From the NCBI GenBank assembly GCA_947591245.1, contig CANQCY010000002.1, positions 100,911 to 164,910 of the forward strand: DNA of 64,000 nucleotides. Direction: 5' to 3'. The notes beneath the pieces are model-generated. The model searched no databases and was not told where the DNA came from. It saw nothing but the letters and a program-made list of their open reading frames with translations. This document shows, piece by piece, positions 37,662 to 47,864 of the stretch. The first letter of the stretch is position 1. Each line of letters begins with the position of its first letter. The position numbers and the translations under genes are program-made. The stretch is from an uncultured Lachnospiraceae bacterium (GTDB lineage Bacteria > Bacillota > Clostridia > Lachnospirales > Lachnospiraceae).

Positions 37662-39485
37662 ATGTGCGGAATCATTGGTTACGTAGGTTTTCTTGACGCG
37701 AAAAAAACATTGGTTGACGGCTTGCAGACGTTAGAATACCGCGGCTATGACAGCGCCGGTATTTCTTTTTTTACCGAAAACGGCATCGAGACGATTAAAA
37801 CAACAGGAAAAGTTTCCGTTTTGCGCGAACTGGTGGAGGCGCAGGCAGACGGCGTTATTTCCACCTGCGGCATCGGGCATACCCGCTGGGCAACCCACGG
37901 CGGCGTTTCCGATACAAACTCCCATCCCCATACGGCGGGGAAAGTGACGCTTATACACAACGGAATTATAGAAAATTATCAGGAACTCCAAAAAGAACTG
38001 GCTGAGAAAGGCAAGACGCCCGTTTCACAGACCGACACGGAAATCGCCGCCATGGTCATTGACGACTGCTACGACGGCAACCCGGAAGAAGCGATCCGCC
38101 GCGCTGCGGCAAAGCTCGTCGGCGCCTATGGTTTCTGCATTATGTTTGAGGATATTCCGGAAACAATTTACGCGATCCGGAGCGGCAGTCCTTTGGTGGC
38201 GGCGCACACTAAAAACGGCTCGATCATCGCTTCCGATATGGTCGCCCTGGTCAGCCACGCCAACCACTATTTTGTATTAAAAGAGAATCATATTGCCAAA
38301 ATTACCGACAATGAAATCATTGTAAAAGATGAGTACGGAAATATATACGGCCCGACCATCCACCACATCAGCTGGGACGTCGGGGCGGCTAAAAAGGGCG
38401 GCTACGACCATTTCATGATGAAAGAAATACACGAACAGCCGGAAGCGCTCAGAAATACGATTACGCCGAGATGCTTAAACGGCATGCCTGATTTTTCCAC
38501 CGATCAGGTATCCGATGAAATTTTTCAGAATATTGACAAGATCGTTATCACCGCCTGCGGAACTGCCATGCATGCGGGACTGATCGGCAAAAACATGATC
38601 GAGCGCCTTGCACGCATTCCGGTATCAGTAGAGATCGCTTCTGAATTCCGTTACCAGAATCCGATTGTTGACAAACATACCCTTGTGATCACGATCTCAC
38701 AATCCGGCGAAACGGCGGATACGCTTGCCGCTCTGAAGCTCGCTAAATCCAAAGGGGCAAAAACCCTGTCCGTCGTAAATGTAAAGGGTTCATCCGTCGC
38801 AAGAGAGAGCGACTATGTCCTCTATACGCATGCGGGGCCTGAAATTTCCGTGGCAAGCACAAAGGCATACACCGTGCAGCTTTCCATCATGTACCTGATT
38901 GCTTTCCGTCTCGCCTATATTGCAAAACAGATTTCCGAGGAAGAGGCAAAAATGTACATGGAGCATTTGAATAGCGTACCAAATCAGGTGGAAGAAGCGC
39001 TTTCTTTCGACAATCAGACCGAAAACATTGCAAAGCGGATTGCAAAAGCAAACAGCATATTCTTCATCGGGCGCGGACTCGACCATGCGCTCTCCTGCGA
39101 GGGCTCGCTCAAACTAAAGGAAATCAGCTACATCCACTCGGAGGCATATGCTGCCGGCGAACTGAAACACGGCACAATTTCCCTGATCACGGATAATGTG
39201 CCTGTGATCGCGCTTGCCACACAGCCGGACGTATATGCAAAAATGATTTCCAACGTTCAGGAAGTGCGCTCCCGCGGAGCAAAGGTCATCCTGATCACGG
39301 ACGCCGACGCCTCTGTAGACGCAAGCCTGTGCGACCACCAGATCGTGCTTCCGGAGACGTCGCCGCTGTTTACTCCTTTTGTATCGGCAGTCGTCCTCCA
39401 ATACATCGCCTACTATGTGTCCGTAGAAAAAGGCTTAAACGTAGATCAGCCCAGGAATTTGGCAAAATCGGTGACAGTAGAATAA
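37662..39485 (+). CDS. glmS: Glutamine--fructose-6-phosphate aminotransferase (isomerizing)
   Basis: MCGIIGYVG N-terminal Cys; two SIS domains; C-terminal NLAKSVTVE. Confidence 0.98.
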   Translation: MCGIIGYVGFLDAKKTLVDGLQTLEYRGYDSAGISFFTENGIETIKTTGKVSVLRELVEAQADGVISTCGIGHTRWATHGGVSDTNSHPHTAGKVTLIHNGIIENYQELQKELAEKGKTPVSQTDTEIAAMVIDDCYDGNPEEAIRRAAAKLVGAYGFCIMFEDIPETIYAIRSGSPLVAAHTKNGSIIASDMVALVSHANHYFVLKENHIAKITDNEIIVKDEYGNIYGPTIHHISWDVGAAKKGGYDHFMMKEIHEQPEALRNTITPRCLNGMPDFSTDQVSDEIFQNIDKIVITACGTAMHAGLIGKNMIERLARIPVSVEIASEFRYQNPIVDKHTLVITISQSGETADTLAALKLAKSKGAKTLSVVNVKGSSVARESDYVLYTHAGPEISVASTKAYTVQLSIMYLIAFRLAYIAKQISEEEAKMYMEHLNSVPNQVEEALSFDNQTENIAKRIAKANSIFFIGRGLDHALSCEGSLKLKEISYIHSEAYAAGELKHGTISLITDNVPVIALATQPDVYAKMISNVQEVRSRGAKVILITDADASVDASLCDHQIVLPETSPLFTPFVSAVVLQYIAYYVSVEKGLNVDQPRNLAKSVTVE

Positions 39486-39514
39486 ACAGCTTGTTTATTC
39501 TTTGCTCTTAAACG

Positions 39515-39572
39515 AAAAGGCGCGAAGTCTGAATCAATCGTTGATCCAACAGGCTTCGCGCCTTATTTTATT
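39515..39572. terminator. Bidirectional terminator between convergent glmS and the L,D-transpeptidase gene
   Basis: AAGGCGCGAAGTCTG ... CAGGCTTCGCGCCTT with T-rich tails on both sides. Confidence 0.85.
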
Positions 39573-39630
39573 CTCGCGTGCGCATGCGTTCATTTGGCTT
39601 GCGCGCGGGTATTTGGCTTTGATCGTTATT

Positions 39631-41043
39631 TCAATACACCACGACCGGCGTTCCAATCTCTATCTGTTCATAAAGCTTTGCGGCAAAATCATACGGAAGA
39701 TTCACGCAGCCATGAGAACCGCTTGTTTTATAAATATTGCCGCCAAACTTACTCCGCCATGTAGCATCGTGCAAGCCCTGTCCGTCCCAGTTAAACGGCA
39801 TCCAGTAATTTACAAATGTGTGGTATCCCTGCACTGCAATCGTCCCGAGATAACGGTCTCTCTGCTTTCCGTAAATCCGATGGACGCCAACCGTCGTCTG
39901 CCGGTCTTTCGTCGCTTTTCCCGTCACGACATCCGACTCCAGCTTCTTCTTTCCGTTTTTGTAATACCAGAGATGCTGGCGTTTCAGGCTCACTTCAACG
40001 TACGTATTTCCGATATCGTCCTTACCGTGCTGCGCCGCAATGTTGCGGTATACCGGTTCCAGCGTTTTCCCCTTCTTTTCCGCGAGCAGTTTTTTCAGCT
40101 GCTCTACCGTTTTAGCCTCGTCGATCCACCATCCCATTATTCCCCCTTTAATCTTAATCCTGCCGTCCTTTGTAGACTTAAATTCCCTCGTTTTTCCATA
40201 CGTATTATATTTTTTTGCAAGGCCTTTCACGAAGCCTTCCACCCAATTTGTTTTTAATTCCAGTTTGATTTTATCTTCATCATACTTCAGATATTTTTTT
40301 AATTTATCCCAGTCTATGACCTCTTTCTCTTTTCCGAATTTATAGGCGATTTTCATTTTCGCATACGCATCCGCCTGCTTTGCAGCCTTTTCCAATTTTT
40401 TATTATCTTTAGTCAGCTCAGGCTGAATATAGTAAGCTTCCAAGACATAGCTCATCTCAAGTCCGGTATCGATTCCGCGCTTAATGTCGCGGATAAGGCT
40501 GTTCAAATCAATCTCATCGCCCATCTTCTCCGGCACCAGCTGAAAATCCTCATTGATATAGGCGTCCTCCGCCTTCGCTGTCGTTTCAGGCAGCGTTTGT
40601 TCCAACAGATCCCTGAGCGCTCCTTCGTCCACAGTCGAACGAACGGGCTTCAACTGAAAATCTTTCTCGCGGCCGAGAAAATATTCTAAAAATGTAAAAT
40701 TTTCCATGCACCGTACGACCTCATCCTTAGAAAACTCTCTCGTGACAGCCGGGGAAATATCGATCCGCATTGATGTTCCGTTTTTTGTACACTCTATAGT
40801 AAAATCCCTGGATTCATTCATGATGGCTACCGCCTCGTCCACCGTCAATGAACTCACATTTGTATTGCTGATGAAAGTATTTCTTCCAAACTGGCCGGTA
40901 AAATATTCCTTGCTTTTATAAAAAAAACCGCCGGCTAATCCCAAAAGCGCTGTCCCCGCAATGATCCCGGCCGTCACTATCAACTTATTCTTCAACATTA
41001 CAACGTTGCCGCCTTTCGCTCTCTTACTCTGAAAGTATAACAC
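39631..41043 (-). CDS. L,D-transpeptidase (YkuD) with N-terminal PG-binding-like region
   Basis: YVEVSLKRQHLWYYKNGKKKLESDVVTGK; SGSHGCVNLPYDFAAKLYEQIEIGTPVVVY. Confidence 0.94.
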   Translation of the reverse strand: MLYFQSKRAKGGNVVMLKNKLIVTAGIIAGTALLGLAGGFFYKSKEYFTGQFGRNTFISNTNVSSLTVDEAVAIMNESRDFTIECTKNGTSMRIDISPAVTREFSKDEVVRCMENFTFLEYFLGREKDFQLKPVRSTVDEGALRDLLEQTLPETTAKAEDAYINEDFQLVPEKMGDEIDLNSLIRDIKRGIDTGLEMSYVLEAYYIQPELTKDNKKLEKAAKQADAYAKMKIAYKFGKEKEVIDWDKLKKYLKYDEDKIKLELKTNWVEGFVKGLAKKYNTYGKTREFKSTKDGRIKIKGGIMGWWIDEAKTVEQLKKLLAEKKGKTLEPVYRNIAAQHGKDDIGNTYVEVSLKRQHLWYYKNGKKKLESDVVTGKATKDRQTTVGVHRIYGKQRDRYLGTIAVQGYHTFVNYWMPFNWDGQGLHDATWRSKFGGNIYKTSGSHGCVNLPYDFAAKLYEQIEIGTPVVVY

Positions 41044-41120
41044 CGCCGAACAAATATTTCAATCGTAAAATTTCCCTAAGTTTAATACAGAATATTGTTA
41101 GAATTTTGTCACTTTTCAAT

Positions 41121-41149
41121 TTGACATCAATACGGAGACGTCATATAAT
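41121..41149 (+). promoter_or_regulatory. Sigma-A promoter of holA
   Basis: TTGACA-N17-TATAAT, full consensus. Confidence 0.85.
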
Positions 41150-41163
41150 GATTTGAAGAGCAT

Positions 41164-42186
41164 TTGACAGGGAGGTTGATTTTTTTGCAGACGATAGCTG
41201 CCCAGATAAAGTCCGGCGATTTGTCACGTTTTCATCTGATTTACGGAGAAGAGCCTTACTTGGTCCGTTATTATAAAAACAAACTCAAGTCGCTGCTTTC
41301 CAATGAAGGCGACGATATGAATTTCTCTTATTTTGAAGGCAGCCAGATTTCCCTGCCCGAAGTGTCGTCACTCGGCAGCACGCTTCCTTTTTTTGCGGAA
41401 AAACGGCTGATTCTCATGGAAAATACAGAGTTGTTTAAATCTTCCAATGAAGCGCCGGAAATGCTGGCCGGATTTCCTGAAACGACTTATGTCGTTTTTA
41501 TCGAAAAACAGATCGATAAACGAAACCGCCTATATAAATGGGTGCAGAAAAACGGCTGCATCACGGAGTGCAAGACCCGGCAGGAAAGGGATCTCCTTCC
41601 ATGGGCGGCAAAGTATATGCGCAGTTACGGAAAAAGCTGTTCAAGGCAGACGCTGGAATATCTCTTGTCCAAAACCGGTTTTCAAATGGACATGATCGCA
41701 AATGAACTTGATAAGCTGATCGGCTATGCCGGAGACCGGCAGGAGATCGCAAATGCGGATGTGGACGCCGTATGCTCCGGACAAACCGTCGCAAAACTAT
41801 TTGACATGATTGACGCCGTCATTGCCGGAGAAACTGAAAAAGTATTCCTCCTGTACGGAGATCTGCTGGAGCTAAAGGAACCGCCCCCGCGCATACTTCA
41901 TCTGCTCGGACGGCACATCAATATCCTGCTTCAGATCAAGGAAATCGGAAACAGCCTCGCCGCAAACGAAGCGGCTAAAAAAATAGGAATTCCATCCTTT
42001 ACGATCGGAAAATATAAAAATCAGGCAAAACATTTCACAAAAAATGAACTTTTGGAGCTGCTGGAAACACGGGCAGATTACGAAGAACGTTTTAAAACGG
42101 GCAGGCTGAGCGAAAACCTCGTAGCAGAAATCTTCCTGATAAAAACATTGACAAAATGCGAAAAAAATGGTACAACTATAAAGTAG
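41164..42186 (+). CDS. holA: DNA polymerase III subunit delta
   Basis: FHLIYGEEPYLVRYYKNKLKSLL; clear HolA-like domain order. Non-ATG start; a downstream TTG (LQTIAAQIKSG) is also possible. Confidence 0.94.
   Translation: MTGRLIFLQTIAAQIKSGDLSRFHLIYGEEPYLVRYYKNKLKSLLSNEGDDMNFSYFEGSQISLPEVSSLGSTLPFFAEKRLILMENTELFKSSNEAPEMLAGFPETTYVVFIEKQIDKRNRLYKWVQKNGCITECKTRQERDLLPWAAKYMRSYGKSCSRQTLEYLLSKTGFQMDMIANELDKLIGYAGDRQEIANADVDAVCSGQTVAKLFDMIDAVIAGETEKVFLLYGDLLELKEPPPRILHLLGRHINILLQIKEIGNSLAANEAAKKIGIPSFTIGKYKNQAKHFTKNELLELLETRADYEERFKTGRLSENLVAEIFLIKTLTKCEKNGTTIK
42148..42176 (+). promoter_or_regulatory. Putative promoter inside the 3' end of holA driving tRNA-Ser
   Basis: TTGACA-N17-TACAAC. Confidence 0.45.
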
Positions 42187-42203
42187 CTTTTTCAAGCTCA
42201 TCC

Positions 42204-42289
42204 GGAGACGTATCGAAGCGGTCATAACGAGAACGACTCGAAATCGTTTTGCCTTCACGGGCACGTGGGTTCGAATCCCACCGTCTCCG
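42204..42289 (+). tRNA. tRNA-Ser(CGA)
   Basis: Acceptor GGAGACG/CGTCTCC, anticodon arm AACGA-CTCGAAA-TCGTT (anticodon CGA), long variable arm, T-arm GTGGGTTCGAATCCCAC. Confidence 0.95.
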
Positions 42290-42295
42290 CTAAAG

Positions 42296-42337
42296 AACTC
42301 GGCATGGCGCAAACGCCGTGCCGAGTTCTTTTTATTT
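42296..42337. terminator. Terminator after tRNA-Ser, convergent with comEC
   Basis: AACTCGGCATGGCG-CAAA-CGCCGTGCCGAGTT followed by CTTTTTATTT; also T-rich on the opposite side. Confidence 0.9.
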
Positions 42338-42352
42338 GACGAGAAAAGTTCC

Positions 42353-44650
42353 CTAACGCCAGCAGCTCACCCTGTTTCCTTCCTCGATCATCACCGCCCC
42401 CCGTTCTATCGTTGAAAATATCTTTGCCCCCGCCATACCGAGCCGGTCAAGCGTCGCCTCTGCCGGATGTCCGTACCGGTTATTTTTTCCCGCTGAAATC
42501 AGAGCATATTCCGGTGACGCCGCTTGCAAAAATGCGTCTGAGCTTGAGGTTTTTGAGCCGTGGTGTCCGACCTTAAGCACGTCATATCCATTTTTTGAAA
42601 GCATGCCGCTTTCCACGATTTCCTTTTCTCCGCTCTCTTCCAGATCGCCCGTACAGAGAATGCGCAGTTCGCGATAGGAAAGGTCGAGCGTCAGCGAATA
42701 GTCATTCTCGCTCTCCCACCCGTACTCGGGATAAGGATGCAGGCATGAAAGCGCAAATTCCTCCTCGCGAAAAATGTCTCCTTTTTTCATATAGTATACC
42801 GGCACATCATAACAGGCAAATGTTCGGACAAGCGTTTCATAATTCTCATCCCGCTTTCCGACAGCCGGCAGGATAGCCCTGTCAACCGGTATCCCCCAAT
42901 CCCTCTGATGTTTCGCCATCTCCACAATTCCATTCGTATGGTCGGCGTCGCTGTGGCTCACAAATACTGCGTCAATCCGCCTCCTGCCATAAAATTTCAA
43001 AAATTTCCGCACTGTATATTTCCCGATCTCCGATTCTGACGAACTGCCCGCATCGATCAGATACGTTTTGTCTTTATAAAAGACGCAGGCACAGTCCCCC
43101 TGACCCACATCGAGCTGAGCGTATAGAAATTCAAAGCTCGGCCGGAAGAAGAACAGGCATACGCATAGCGCCGCCGCTCCTATGGCGAGACTCCATCGCC
43201 TCTTCCCGCCCTCCCATCTCAAATAACAGCAAGCGGCTGAAATCAATATGATATAATACAAAACAACGCACCAGAACGGAGGACGCCCTGTCACTACATT
43301 GCTGTACGGAAACTGCGAAACGATCCGGCATGCCATCTCATAAAACCGTAATATGCAATGCGCTGTCTCAAGCAAAAGGGCTCCGCCCGCCGGACAGAAA
43401 AGGGAAAAAATACCGCCCAGCGCCCCCACCCCGATTAATAACGACAGAAAAGGCAGCACGATCATATTTACAAAGATAGAATATGGACATATCTCATTGT
43501 AAAACCAGAGCATGATCGGCAGCGTCACGGCAGATACCGAGGCGCTGGAAAAAAATGCCTGCGCCAATTTATTTTTTATTTTCGCCCGTTCCATCACGGG
43601 AGCAAACAAAAGGATTCCTGATACTGCCGTGTAAGACAGCAGAAAACCGCACTGAAACAGCTGCTCGGGCTCCTGAATAAGCGTGATAATCCCGCTGAGC
43701 GACAATGCCGACAGCGGATCGTAACATCTTCCGGCATACCTTGCAAAAAGAGCGCAGCACATCATCAGTACCGCCCTTGACGCTGCCAGTTCAAATCCGG
43801 TAAATTTCCCATAAGCCAAAAGGAAAACTACAGTGAGGATGACTGCCTGTTTCATCGGCATAACAAAACTTCTCAAAAAGAAAAACAGCCCCGCCCCCAG
43901 CAACGATATATGAAGTCCCGATATGACAAGCATATGTCCGATCCCCATTCTTTGGTACAGCTCTTTTTCTTCATCCGGAAGATATGCCTTTTCTCCGAGA
44001 AGCATCGCGCACATCAGTCCCGCATCATCCTCTTCCATTACCTCGAACAGGCGTTCCGCCATCTTCTGACGAAATTCGTCCAGTACATTCTGCAAAAAAT
44101 CATACCGATCGTCCCGCACGGCATAGGAATCCGCAAATACCCTCCCCCCGATATTCCTGCTCCCATAGTATGCAAACTCATCAAACTCCCCGGGATTTCC
44201 CGCTCTCTCAAACGAAGAATATGACCCCGTACACTCAATTGCATTTCCTTTTCTGGATTTATCAAACAGATTTTGTTTAGAACCGTCATAGATAAGAATT
44301 TTTTCACAAGAAATCGATTTTTCAGAATCCGTATTCATCATGCGCACATTCGATAAAACGAGCGCTTTCCCGCTTTTTATATTCTGAATTTCATCAACTG
44401 TTCCCACGCATTTTACCGGTACGTTTTCTGCCGGCGAAACTCCCGAGCCGCCCGCAGGCCCCGCGCCTCCTATCATGCGATACCAGATTGCGACAAACGC
44501 CATCAAGCCGGCAAAAGCCAGCAGCAGCGGCCGCCCTGTCAAATTTCCCATTATCATCACCCCATTTCCATCCGCGCGCTTTTTGCTCATATTTACAGCC
44601 AAGTTTGGACGCGCGCGCAAACTTGCCAGGTTGAAAGCGTTTTTTTTCAA
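42353..44650 (-). CDS. comEC: DNA internalization competence protein ComEC/Rec2
   Basis: Competence domain (LLGEKAYLPDEEKELYQRMGIGHMLVISGLHISLLG) and C-terminal metallo-beta-lactamase domain (VFVSHSDADHTNGI, DVLKVGHHGSKTSSSDAF). Confidence 0.96.
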   Translation of the reverse strand: MKKNAFNLASLRARPNLAVNMSKKRADGNGVMIMGNLTGRPLLLAFAGLMAFVAIWYRMIGGAGPAGGSGVSPAENVPVKCVGTVDEIQNIKSGKALVLSNVRMMNTDSEKSISCEKILIYDGSKQNLFDKSRKGNAIECTGSYSSFERAGNPGEFDEFAYYGSRNIGGRVFADSYAVRDDRYDFLQNVLDEFRQKMAERLFEVMEEDDAGLMCAMLLGEKAYLPDEEKELYQRMGIGHMLVISGLHISLLGAGLFFFLRSFVMPMKQAVILTVVFLLAYGKFTGFELAASRAVLMMCCALFARYAGRCYDPLSALSLSGIITLIQEPEQLFQCGFLLSYTAVSGILLFAPVMERAKIKNKLAQAFFSSASVSAVTLPIMLWFYNEICPYSIFVNMIVLPFLSLLIGVGALGGIFSLFCPAGGALLLETAHCILRFYEMACRIVSQFPYSNVVTGRPPFWCVVLYYIILISAACCYLRWEGGKRRWSLAIGAAALCVCLFFFRPSFEFLYAQLDVGQGDCACVFYKDKTYLIDAGSSSESEIGKYTVRKFLKFYGRRRIDAVFVSHSDADHTNGIVEMAKHQRDWGIPVDRAILPAVGKRDENYETLVRTFACYDVPVYYMKKGDIFREEEFALSCLHPYPEYGWESENDYSLTLDLSYRELRILCTGDLEESGEKEIVESGMLSKNGYDVLKVGHHGSKTSSSDAFLQAASPEYALISAGKNNRYGHPAEATLDRLGMAGAKIFSTIERGAVMIEEGNRVSCWR

Positions 44651-45561
44651 CCCTTGCTGCCTCCGCTTACAAGATCGAGATTTCTCTCAAACGGAACATC
44701 AAACCCTTCCAGATCGCCATACCTCTCGCGCTGCTCTCCATCGACCGTAAATTGTACCCTGTTCACCTCAGACAGCTCGCAAAGCGTATTTACAATACTG
44801 TATATGACGATCTCGCTCTTTACCTCCGCCTGAATATCCAAAAACTGTTTGCTGAAATCTATATAACAAACATTGTCCCGGAGAGTCAGTGAATTGACGA
44901 TTGTCCCTTCCGGTATCGTCTGGCGTACATCCGACGTATTGACGCCCTCGATTTCTTCCGGTCCGGAAATAAGCTGTTCCACAAGAAGTCTGGCAAACGG
45001 CACTGTCATATCGTAGGTAAGGGGAACCGTCACCTCCTTCATCCCCATGCCGGAAAGATCCGAAAAAAACAAGGTCGCATACTTACTCCTCGTGTACCCG
45101 TTCCCTCCGACCGAATCCAAAAACGAAAGTTCACTCATAACTCCGACCGGCGTTCCGTCGATTACAAGCGAGGCATCGTCCACAAAAAATTCGATATACT
45201 CCACGCCGTCCACCTGACAGAGCGTCTTCACGATCGCCGCGCGAAGAAGCACTTCATCAATACTATTCAGATTATAGTAAGCAGAGGAAAAAAAGATCGA
45301 AAGCTGCTTTTCCTTAATCTCAAATTCCTTGACGTCTACCAATTTATAATTATCCAGAAGCTCCGTCACTACTTCCACCGTGTCGTCGCCGTCGGCGACA
45401 GTCTTATACTTGGACTGTTTAAGCCCCATTCCATCGTCTGCCATCTGATACAGGGTAAACGCACCCGCCTGCTGATTGTAGACATTGTCTTCACAGCCGC
45501 TCAGAACGCCTGCGACACACAATAATATGAGAAAAAGCCCACCTTGTTTTATAATATTCAT
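44647..45561 (-). CDS. GerMN-domain lipoprotein
   Basis: Lipobox VLSGCED; tandem GerMN-like domains (SLVIDGTPV..., ...NSLTLRDNVCYIDFSKQFLD). Confidence 0.9.
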   Translation of the reverse strand: MNIIKQGGLFLILLCVAGVLSGCEDNVYNQQAGAFTLYQMADDGMGLKQSKYKTVADGDDTVEVVTELLDNYKLVDVKEFEIKEKQLSIFFSSAYYNLNSIDEVLLRAAIVKTLCQVDGVEYIEFFVDDASLVIDGTPVGVMSELSFLDSVGGNGYTRSKYATLFFSDLSGMGMKEVTVPLTYDMTVPFARLLVEQLISGPEEIEGVNTSDVRQTIPEGTIVNSLTLRDNVCYIDFSKQFLDIQAEVKSEIVIYSIVNTLCELSEVNRVQFTVDGEQRERYGDLEGFDVPFERNLDLVSGGSKG

Positions 45562-45612
45562 GCCTTGCCCCTCATGATTTCCTATCGGCTTTTTATGCCG
45601 ATCGATTAGCAG

Positions 45613-47055
45613 TTACGCCTGATAATTTAAAGGAATGCGTACCGCAAAAGTTGTGCCCTCATTTTCTATGCTGTGGACTTTAATCGAACCTCTGTGCAAC
45701 AAAACGGCATTCCTTGTGATAGCCAGTCCGAGGCCGTTTCCGCCCGTCTCTCTCGACCGTGCCTTGTCCACCCGGTAAAACCGTTCAAAAATCCGGTTTT
45801 GCAGCTCATCCGGGATTCCTATGCCGGAATCCGACACTCGAAAATAAAAGAACTTATGGTCGGCATTCAGCGATACTTTTACCCAGCCATTGTCAAAATT
45901 ATATTTCACGGCGTTTTCGATGATATTCGTAAACGCCATGCCAAGCTTAACAGGATCAATCTGCGCAGACACTGCGCGGACGCTTTCAAAAATGATCTCG
46001 ATATTCCTTTTTAAAGCGATGGGCGTGATTCCTTTCAGGATTCCCTCGATAAATTCATTGATATTGACCTCTTCAACCGCCATCTGCACCGCTGATTTGT
46101 CCAATTTCACGAGAGACAGGAGATCATTAACGATTTTGTTCATCCGGTCAATCTCACTGTTAATATCCACCATAAACTCCCGATAGAGCTCTACCGGCGC
46201 ATCCTCCTGTGTGGTCAGCGACTCTGCCAGCACTTTTATGGAGGTGATCGGAGTCTTTAATTCATGCGACACATTTGACACAAATTCCTGTCTGGAATCT
46301 TCGAGATTTTGCACCGCCTCCAGCATGGAATTCACGGCTTCCGATATATTCTGAACCTCAAGATTGTCCGTGACCTCCATTTTTTCACTGAAATCCCCCT
46401 CCCCGATATGACGGATAGAATCAACAATTCTGTGCAGCGGGCGGACAATCCGCCACGATAGCGTCCATGCCAGCACGATAATGATAATAGAAAACATAAA
46501 AATGACGGAGTATGTAATTGCCTGTATATTGTCAAACCACGAAAAAATCTGCTTAAAGGAGAAATTCATCACAACCACGCCGTATACCGACTCTCCGTCG
46601 GCGCTGATAATCGGTATATAGATCTCCACGCTGTCTGAATGCTGTCTGACCACCTTCGCCGTCACGCCGCGAAAACAGCTGACCACGTCCGACAACACGA
46701 CGATCCCGCCCTCCTCCAAACCATACGTATCCTCCACAACCCGCAGCTTTGAATCGACGATCAGTATTCTGCCGCTATACATATCCGACACGCGGACGAG
46801 CTCCTCATGAACCTCGCTTTTGTCTTCACTTGTAAAATAGCCCGAACTGACAATCTGGTTTGCAATGACGTTGCCGCATCTCCGAATCTCCGTAATCCGC
46901 TGCGAAATACTCCGCGCCTGATAAATATTCATGAAAATAACGGTGCCTATCAGCAGCGGCGCTATTCCGATCAGTATAAGCGCTCCCATACTCTGGACGT
47001 GCAAACTTTTAAATACTTTGCATTTTTCTCTAAACCTGGAAATAATAGCCAACAC
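45613..47055 (-). CDS. HAMP-containing sensor histidine kinase (WalK-like)
   Basis: Two TMs, HAMP, H-box FVSNVSHELKTPITSIK, N/G boxes. Start is ambiguous; a GTG at 47055 is used here. Confidence 0.92.
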   Translation of the reverse strand: MLAIISRFREKCKVFKSLHVQSMGALILIGIAPLLIGTVIFMNIYQARSISQRITEIRRCGNVIANQIVSSGYFTSEDKSEVHEELVRVSDMYSGRILIVDSKLRVVEDTYGLEEGGIVVLSDVVSCFRGVTAKVVRQHSDSVEIYIPIISADGESVYGVVVMNFSFKQIFSWFDNIQAITYSVIFMFSIIIIVLAWTLSWRIVRPLHRIVDSIRHIGEGDFSEKMEVTDNLEVQNISEAVNSMLEAVQNLEDSRQEFVSNVSHELKTPITSIKVLAESLTTQEDAPVELYREFMVDINSEIDRMNKIVNDLLSLVKLDKSAVQMAVEEVNINEFIEGILKGITPIALKRNIEIIFESVRAVSAQIDPVKLGMAFTNIIENAVKYNFDNGWVKVSLNADHKFFYFRVSDSGIGIPDELQNRIFERFYRVDKARSRETGGNGLGLAITRNAVLLHRGSIKVHSIENEGTTFAVRIPLNYQA

Positions 47056-47746
47056 CCCATTTTGTATGTATATACTTTGGATCGCTTGGATTTGCCTCGA
47101 TTTTTTCGCGCAGACGGCGCACATGAACGTCTACGGTTCTCACATCGCCAAGATATTCATATCCCCACACATCATTTAGAAGTTTCTCGCGGCTGTACAC
47201 CTTATTCGGATTGTCTATGAGAATCGCCAGCAGATCAAATTCCTTCATGGTCAGGTTGATCTCCTTTTCATCCAAATAAACGCGGCGTCCTTCCATATCG
47301 ATTTTCATCCTTCCCATCGTACGGATGGATGGATCCTCAACCTGAACCGCTTCTTTCTTTTTGCTTCTGCGCATAATCGCCTTGATTCTCGCTTTCACTT
47401 CCAGTATGTTAAATGGCTTTGTTATATAGTCGTCAGCCCCATATTCCAGACCGAGAATCTTATCCATATCGTCTCCTTTTGCCGTCAGCATAATGACCGG
47501 CACATCGGAAAACTCCCTGATTTTCTGGCACACCTCAAAGCCTGTCAATTTGGGAAGCATCACATCCAACAGGATCACGTCATATTGATTTTTTTCCGCC
47601 ATCCGGCACGCCTCTTCCCCATCATACGCACAATCTATCTCCATGCCGTCCTGCTCCAGGCTAAAACGGATTCCCTTTACAATTACCTTTTCGTCATCTA
47701 CGACTAATACTCTTTTTGCCATCCAGCCAAACTTCCTTTCCTTCAA
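47030..47746 (-). CDS. OmpR-family response regulator (WalR-like)
   Basis: VLVVDDEK, LLDVMLP, LTAKGDD, TKPF; C-terminal LNDVWGYEYLGDVRTVDVHVRRLREKIEANPSDPKYIHTKWGVGYYF, very similar to the WalR DNA-binding domain. Confidence 0.95.
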   Translation of the reverse strand: MKERKFGWMAKRVLVVDDEKVIVKGIRFSLEQDGMEIDCAYDGEEACRMAEKNQYDVILLDVMLPKLTGFEVCQKIREFSDVPVIMLTAKGDDMDKILGLEYGADDYITKPFNILEVKARIKAIMRRSKKKEAVQVEDPSIRTMGRMKIDMEGRRVYLDEKEINLTMKEFDLLAILIDNPNKVYSREKLLNDVWGYEYLGDVRTVDVHVRRLREKIEANPSDPKYIHTKWGVGYYFQV

Positions 47747-47864
47747 AATATCTGATCTCTTATGCCAGCAAACCGTGAAGAACGCCGCTTTTGCGTTCTT
47801 TCCAGGCGCAATATTGGATTTTCTCAGACATGTTTTTTCATATCTTGCCGGATCTTTGCGCCTT

